Position numbers and translations under genes: made by a program. Positions 7,001 through 8,779 of a stretch of 8,779 nt of DNA are shown one piece after another. This DNA is from an uncultured Thalassolituus sp. (GTDB lineage Bacteria; Pseudomonadota; Gammaproteobacteria; Pseudomonadales; Oceanobacteraceae). Each line of letters starts with the position of its first letter. Positions within the stretch are counted from its first letter, which is position 1. The notes beneath the pieces are model-generated. The model saw only the letters and a list, made by a program, of their open reading frames with translations. It was not told where the DNA came from and ran no database searches. The stretch covers positions 1 through 8,779 of the forward strand of contig CAJXIT010000136.1 in the NCBI GenBank assembly GCA_913054055.1, given 5' to 3'.

Positions 7001-7126
7001 GATGATGGCATTAGCTACGAAGGCTGCAGAATGAAAACCTTAACCATTCAAGATAAAACACCCAACTCAAGCCCATCACCTGACGGCTTTGATTTAAACT
7101 CAATTTATATTTGGGATCTAGACTAA
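4070..7126 (+). CDS. Outer-membrane lipoprotein with thrombospondin type 3 calcium-binding repeats
   Basis: A 1018-residue predicted lipoprotein. The signal peptide (1-15) ends in the lipobox LAGC with C16 as the lipidated residue; +2 is Gly, favouring the outer membrane. Residues about 24-185 form an unrecognised domain with four cysteines (38, 131, 147, 163). A Glu/Asp- and Pro-rich linker follows (186-282). Residues 283-607 are thrombospondin type 3 repeats (DxDxDGxxD), irregular at first, then eight exact 22-residue units from 398 to 573. These should bind many calcium ions and form a rigid, highly acidic stalk. The C-terminal part (about 615-1018) has eight cysteines (687, 718, 829, 843, 854, 906, 950, 986) and none between 163 and 687. 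Residues about 690-820 have the rhythm of a jelly-roll/galactose-binding-like module (SENMIAELD, then GYEYTVSAQYQMR, then ILVDDIQVTEL). The last 195 residues are unrecognised. A surface adhesin or ligand-binding role is an inference. Confidence 0.88.
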   Translation: MKLIVTLLLFSFLAGCGSDSSDGSASTTDSRVLDEHACLDGTWLAVSRNIKVHNVNYPVATDRIFVVISGQSNISHLTRVSEFQTSYAGDGLRSWTHKGNMTEDVHADRWLATFGKNESAQKGILVTQDACRSHYHGDVNDSALPACNDSQLYERNTQITLDCSGDVGLMTMENAKASINYQRINEEEELVAVTETDAPPPAPVDLIEPDELEDILEEELAQQNDDSEDPLTQDEIDQIIDEISKEIDEEDANPLTPDDTSTPTEPPPVDDIDPIEPPDPRDIDSDGDGVKDAFDAFPFDPNETHDFDQDSIGNNADSDDDNDGVSDTLDAFPLDPYETLDTDGDTIGNEADLDDDGDGVFDEIEALIGTNPLLFDTDGDFVSDGIDVFPLDPSESMDTDGDSVGDNADAFPDDPTEHTDSDGDGVGDNSDAFPLDATESTDSDGDGVGDNADAFPYDANESADSDGDGVGDNADAFPLDATESADSDGDGVGDNADVFPYDANESADSDEDGVGDNADAFPYDATESVDSDGDGVGDNSDAFPHDATESLDSDGDGVGDNSDPFPFDASETSDFDGDGIGDNADTDDDNDGVLDVDDPAPFDDTIPGDPEPAEAFATQDLQSFYTGQNWYLTDFGLPEEPTRSDYLDEDGNILFDIRWTKRTRNLLADRLGYDRDEMTHELAALLCPPQIEVGKASVYGAGPSENMIAELDTDLYHCNISGNEPANVRIRSFIPTKVGYEYTVSAQYQMRDYNMPNNAYRHFVMRFGRTAEHFEPVFGAFTEAKIEIVATRQFSRLVLRDNGLPDSYGILVDDIQVTELGKAENYDACAELFDVKSKGFRKCISGEVDTEQSCSMESLQVSAYQPGPKVDESRQNTNNAFVLEDSVQGSINFLSLGKKGKLKVSCYIDDYLATYPIYNKQLSFREISWGNATPDSYPEQARVKVQLSHCLDDRANGTNHLGLVSTNESFSYHFTESDDGISYEGCRMKTLTIQDKTPNSSPSPDGFDLNSIYIWDLD
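5261..5788 (+). repeat. Eight tandem 66-bp units encoding 22-residue TSP3 repeats
   Basis: Each unit encodes a variant of DSDGDGVGDNADAFP plus a seven-residue acidic tail (for example LDATEST or YDANESA). Units begin at residues 398, 420, 442, 464, 486, 508, 530 and 552 without any insertion or gap. Most differences are synonymous, showing purifying selection on the calcium-binding side chains. The unit at 508 has DSDEDG in place of DSDGDG, but keeps the aspartates at positions 1, 3 and 5 of the loop. A ninth, diverged unit begins at 574 (DFDGDGIGDNADTDDDNDG). Confidence 0.95.
5358..5634 (+). repeat. 132-bp higher-order duplication within the TSP3 array
   Basis: The stretch 5358-5502 is nearly repeated at 5490-5634, an offset of 132 bases, that is two 66-bp units. 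By eye there are about nine mismatches in 145 positions, far fewer than between neighbouring units. The shared 13-base edge CAGACGCATTCCC occurs at 5358, 5490 and 5622, consistent with slippage or unequal recombination between identical short stretches. The array therefore grew recently by a dimer step. Confidence 0.85.
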
Positions 7127-7195
7127 ACACTTGAAAGAATAGTCTAAAACTGTCTGCAATCTTAAAACCTGCTACTTAAAAGTCTTCATAATGCA
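7127..7195. other. Convergent gap between the lipoprotein gene and the DCC gene
   Basis: Only 69 bases separate the two convergent stop codons. There is a short direct repeat (CTTAAAA, twice, around 7161-7180) but no GC-rich hairpin with a T-run on either strand, so no intrinsic terminator can be named here. Confidence 0.5.
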
Positions 7196-7588
7196 TCAGA
7201 GTTTTTCTCTCGCTAATAATGTCAACACAATTTTACGACCAAACACAAGTACGGGATATATGACCTTAGATAAATATGGTTTACTAAAAATAAAATAGTT
7301 AATACGATTAAACCACCCCATAGAGGTACTCAACATGCTCATTGTTGAGACAGCTTTATCTCCATAATAAGCTTCACCATTTAGTATAAATATCATTCCA
7401 TCATTTAAGTTATACCCATACTTTTTGAAAACAGGTATAAGATCAGGAATACTGCGAGCATCCAATAGCTTAACCCCTCCAATTGCAGATTTGAATCTTA
7501 TATACTGAACATAGGTATTACAAAAAGGACAATCTCCATCATATATAACTACTGGTGTTCTACTAGAAATTAAATCTTCATACCTCAT
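7196..7588 (-). CDS. DCC family (DUF393) thiol-disulfide oxidoreductase-like protein
   Basis: A 130-residue protein of the DCC/DUF393 family, which has a thioredoxin-like fold. The signature is YDGDCPFC (16-23), with D18 and the C20-P-F-C23 redox pair. GDKAVSTMSML (76-86) and the C-terminal YPVLVFGRKIVLTLLAREKL (111-130) also fit the family. Family members are small and are often found next to, or fused to, HTTM membrane proteins; a redox partner role is inferred, not proven. The start is taken at the ATG at 7588, which shares its A with the stop of the upstream membrane gene (TAATG), a classical coupled junction. AGGTG lies eight bases upstream. A TTG seven codons earlier (7609) is less likely, as it has no ribosome site and lies inside the upstream gene. 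No signal peptide is present, so the protein should be cytoplasmic or membrane-associated. Confidence 0.88.
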   Translation of the reverse strand: MRYEDLISSRTPVVIYDGDCPFCNTYVQYIRFKSAIGGVKLLDARSIPDLIPVFKKYGYNLNDGMIFILNGEAYYGDKAVSTMSMLSTSMGWFNRINYFIFSKPYLSKVIYPVLVFGRKIVLTLLAREKL

Positions 7589-8496
7589 TAAAATAACACC
7601 TGTCGCCAAGGAGATTCGTATAATGTCATTAAAGCTATGGAGATAAGGTACAAATAAGAAACTCTTGGGAATCGCTTAGCTGATAATACGTACCCCCAAA
7701 TGCAAATCAAAAAACCAAAACCTACAAACGGTGCAACAAAATATGTAGTTTGAATAAAAAATAAAAATAACCAATGAAAGATCAACTGGGGTTTATGACC
7801 TTGAAAAAGGCATAAAGCCTCTAGTAAAAATTGAATGAATAAATTCCAAATTGTAATAATCATGGCAAACCAGTGATAACCATATGTAAGTGGTAAAGAA
7901 ATCGTTTCATTTATCACTTCAACGGACGCCGATCGTAAATCACTAATTGCGGTTGTAGTCATATTTGGAAGAAAACTATCAACACCAATTAACTGAAGCA
8001 TAAAATCAAATGCTGGCGTTGTTAGCATAGTTATTTCAAAAAAAGAGCCATCCATATACGAGCTAGAAAATAGCTTTTGAATACAAGCCCCCGCCATGGT
8101 TAACATAATTAAGAATCGAGCATTGGTTAATAAATTACGCTCTTTGCTTTCCTGACTTTGACACCAGTGTGTAATGCATAATGTCCAAAGCCAATAAGCC
8201 GTTAAGAATTTGTGATTAGCGGTATGATGCCAAAAGTTGATTACCTCATAGGTGGATATCATAGCCAGTATCCCCCAAGCGACCGAACTTATTAATATTG
8301 GTCGGTAAAACAGCGCAATTAGAAAGAACAACTGTACGGGGTATTTAAAGTTGTCGCTTACAAACCCATGAAATAAAACAAGAATAAGAGTTAGCATGCT
8401 AACTAATTCCACTAGACTCCACTTTTCAACGTGTATCGCAATGACTTTTATAACAGCATCCAGTCTTGACTGAATGAGTCTATTATTAATACTCAT
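7588..8496 (-). CDS. Multi-pass membrane protein, HTTM-like
   Basis: A 302-residue integral membrane protein with about eight or nine hydrophobic segments, roughly at 27-45, 53-69, 70-88, 97-113, 125-142, 207-230, 236-256, 257-272 and 278-294. The stretch ARFLIMLTMAGACIQKLFSSSYMDGSFF (126-153), with a small-residue helix ending in QKL and a following DG, resembles the corresponding helix of HTTM (horizontally transferred transmembrane) proteins, the family related to vitamin-K-dependent gamma-carboxylase. The neighbouring DCC gene supports this, because the two families are often linked. A carboxylase activity is not claimed. The start ATG has an excellent AAGGAG seven bases upstream and overlaps the end of the preceding gene by 11 bases. 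The TAA overlaps the start of the DCC gene. It is AT-rich compared with genes left of 7126. The membrane topology is sure; the family assignment is moderate. Confidence 0.75.
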   Translation of the reverse strand: MSINNRLIQSRLDAVIKVIAIHVEKWSLVELVSMLTLILVLFHGFVSDNFKYPVQLFFLIALFYRPILISSVAWGILAMISTYEVINFWHHTANHKFLTAYWLWTLCITHWCQSQESKERNLLTNARFLIMLTMAGACIQKLFSSSYMDGSFFEITMLTTPAFDFMLQLIGVDSFLPNMTTTAISDLRSASVEVINETISLPLTYGYHWFAMIITIWNLFIQFLLEALCLFQGHKPQLIFHWLFLFFIQTTYFVAPFVGFGFLICIWGYVLSAKRFPRVSYLYLISIALMTLYESPWRQVLF

Positions 8497-8779
8497 AAAG
8501 ACGCTCCTTTATTACTTTGGAATAAAGGTTTTTATTATCTGTATCGAAATAGATTTGGCCGTATTGTATTTCAATTGAATGAGGTTCAATCACTTCATTT
8601 TCGTTATTATAAGGAGTTAGCTTGGGAGAATAGCCAGTCAAAGTTCGAAGACCATTTTCTCTTCGAGAATACAAAGGTATTTTCTCATCTGAATATCTCC
8701 ACTTAGTACTAATTAGTTTATCTAATAGTTTGTCTAAGTTCTTATCACTTGGTTCTACTTTGACCTTATAAGTTAATTC
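8486..8779 (-). CDS. Unrecognised protein, C-terminal 97 residues (cut by right edge)
   Basis: The frame runs without a stop from the right edge to a TAA at 8486, giving at least 97 residues, so the gene starts outside the window. A TTG inside it (8674) could be mistaken for a start, but it has no ribosome site and the frame continues upstream. The visible part is hydrophilic and lysine-, aspartate- and tyrosine-rich: it begins ELTYKVKVEPSDKNLDKLL, includes KWRYSDEKIPLYSRRENG and ends YSKVIKERLYEY. No transmembrane helix, cysteine or known motif is seen. It overlaps the HTTM-like gene by 11 bases and so belongs to the same operon, whose promoter must lie beyond the window. I do not recognise the family. 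It might be a soluble domain or the tail of a membrane-anchored partner of the HTTM-like protein. Confidence 0.72.
   Translation of the reverse strand, partial: ELTYKVKVEPSDKNLDKLLDKLISTKWRYSDEKIPLYSRRENGLRTLTGYSPKLTPYNNENEVIEPHSIEIQYGQIYFDTDNKNLYSKVIKERLYEY
8504..8509 (-). promoter_or_regulatory. Strong ribosome binding site of the HTTM-like gene
   Basis: AAGGAG on the minus strand lies seven bases before the ATG at 8496, inside the last codons of the upstream gene. It fixes the start and implies that ribosomes reload within the overlap, so the membrane protein is translated efficiently even though it is second or later in the operon. Confidence 0.8.

Noticed and set aside
7589..7609. TTG at 7609 as the DCC protein start
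   Set aside because: It has no Shine-Dalgarno element, while the ATG at 7588 has AGGTG upstream and forms a TAATG coupling junction.
8486..8674. A complete 62-residue protein starting at a TTG at 8674
   Set aside because: The frame continues without a stop to the right edge, so this is the tail of a longer gene rather than a small protein.

Overview
The window looks like chromosome from a marine-type gammaproteobacterium. Sampled lines give roughly 45% G+C over most of the window. The AlkB reads like the enterobacterial enzyme, and a lipoprotein carries long thrombospondin-type-3 (calcium-binding) repeats, which are common in marine Gammaproteobacteria. The genus cannot be fixed from the sequence alone. 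There are no tRNA, rRNA, IS or CRISPR features.

Left part (1-2216, minus strand): the first 353 residues of a PAS-GAF-PAS sensory protein run off the left edge, so the output domain is not visible. Upstream of it lies a complete zinc-free MDR oxidoreductase of the quinone reductase / VAT-1-like type. Middle part (2217-3787, plus strand): a divergent promoter region with a perfect TATAAT leads into a two-gene operon. The first gene is a HisA isomerase of the eukaryotic (yeast HIS6) type, started from a TTG codon. The second, 13 bases later, is the DNA/RNA demethylase AlkB. No other his genes are visible.

Centre-right (3788-7126, plus strand): a 282-bp AT-rich gap with a perfect 8-bp inverted repeat and a T8 run precedes a 1018-residue outer-membrane lipoprotein. 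It has an N-terminal Cys-paired domain, an acidic linker, about 325 residues of TSP3 repeats including eight exact 22-residue units, and a C-terminal region of about 400 residues with eight cysteines and no assigned function.

Right part (7196-8779, minus strand, convergent with the lipoprotein gene): a tightly coupled cassette of at least three genes. They are an unrecognised protein cut by the window edge, a multi-pass HTTM-like membrane protein overlapping it by 11 nt, and a DCC/DUF393 thiol-disulfide protein joined by a TAATG stop-start overlap. The cassette is clearly more AT-rich (about 33% G+C in sampled lines) and may have been acquired separately. The points most worth following up are the eukaryotic-type HisA paired with alkB, the unknown-HTTM-DCC cassette, and the recently expanded TSP3 repeat in the lipoprotein.
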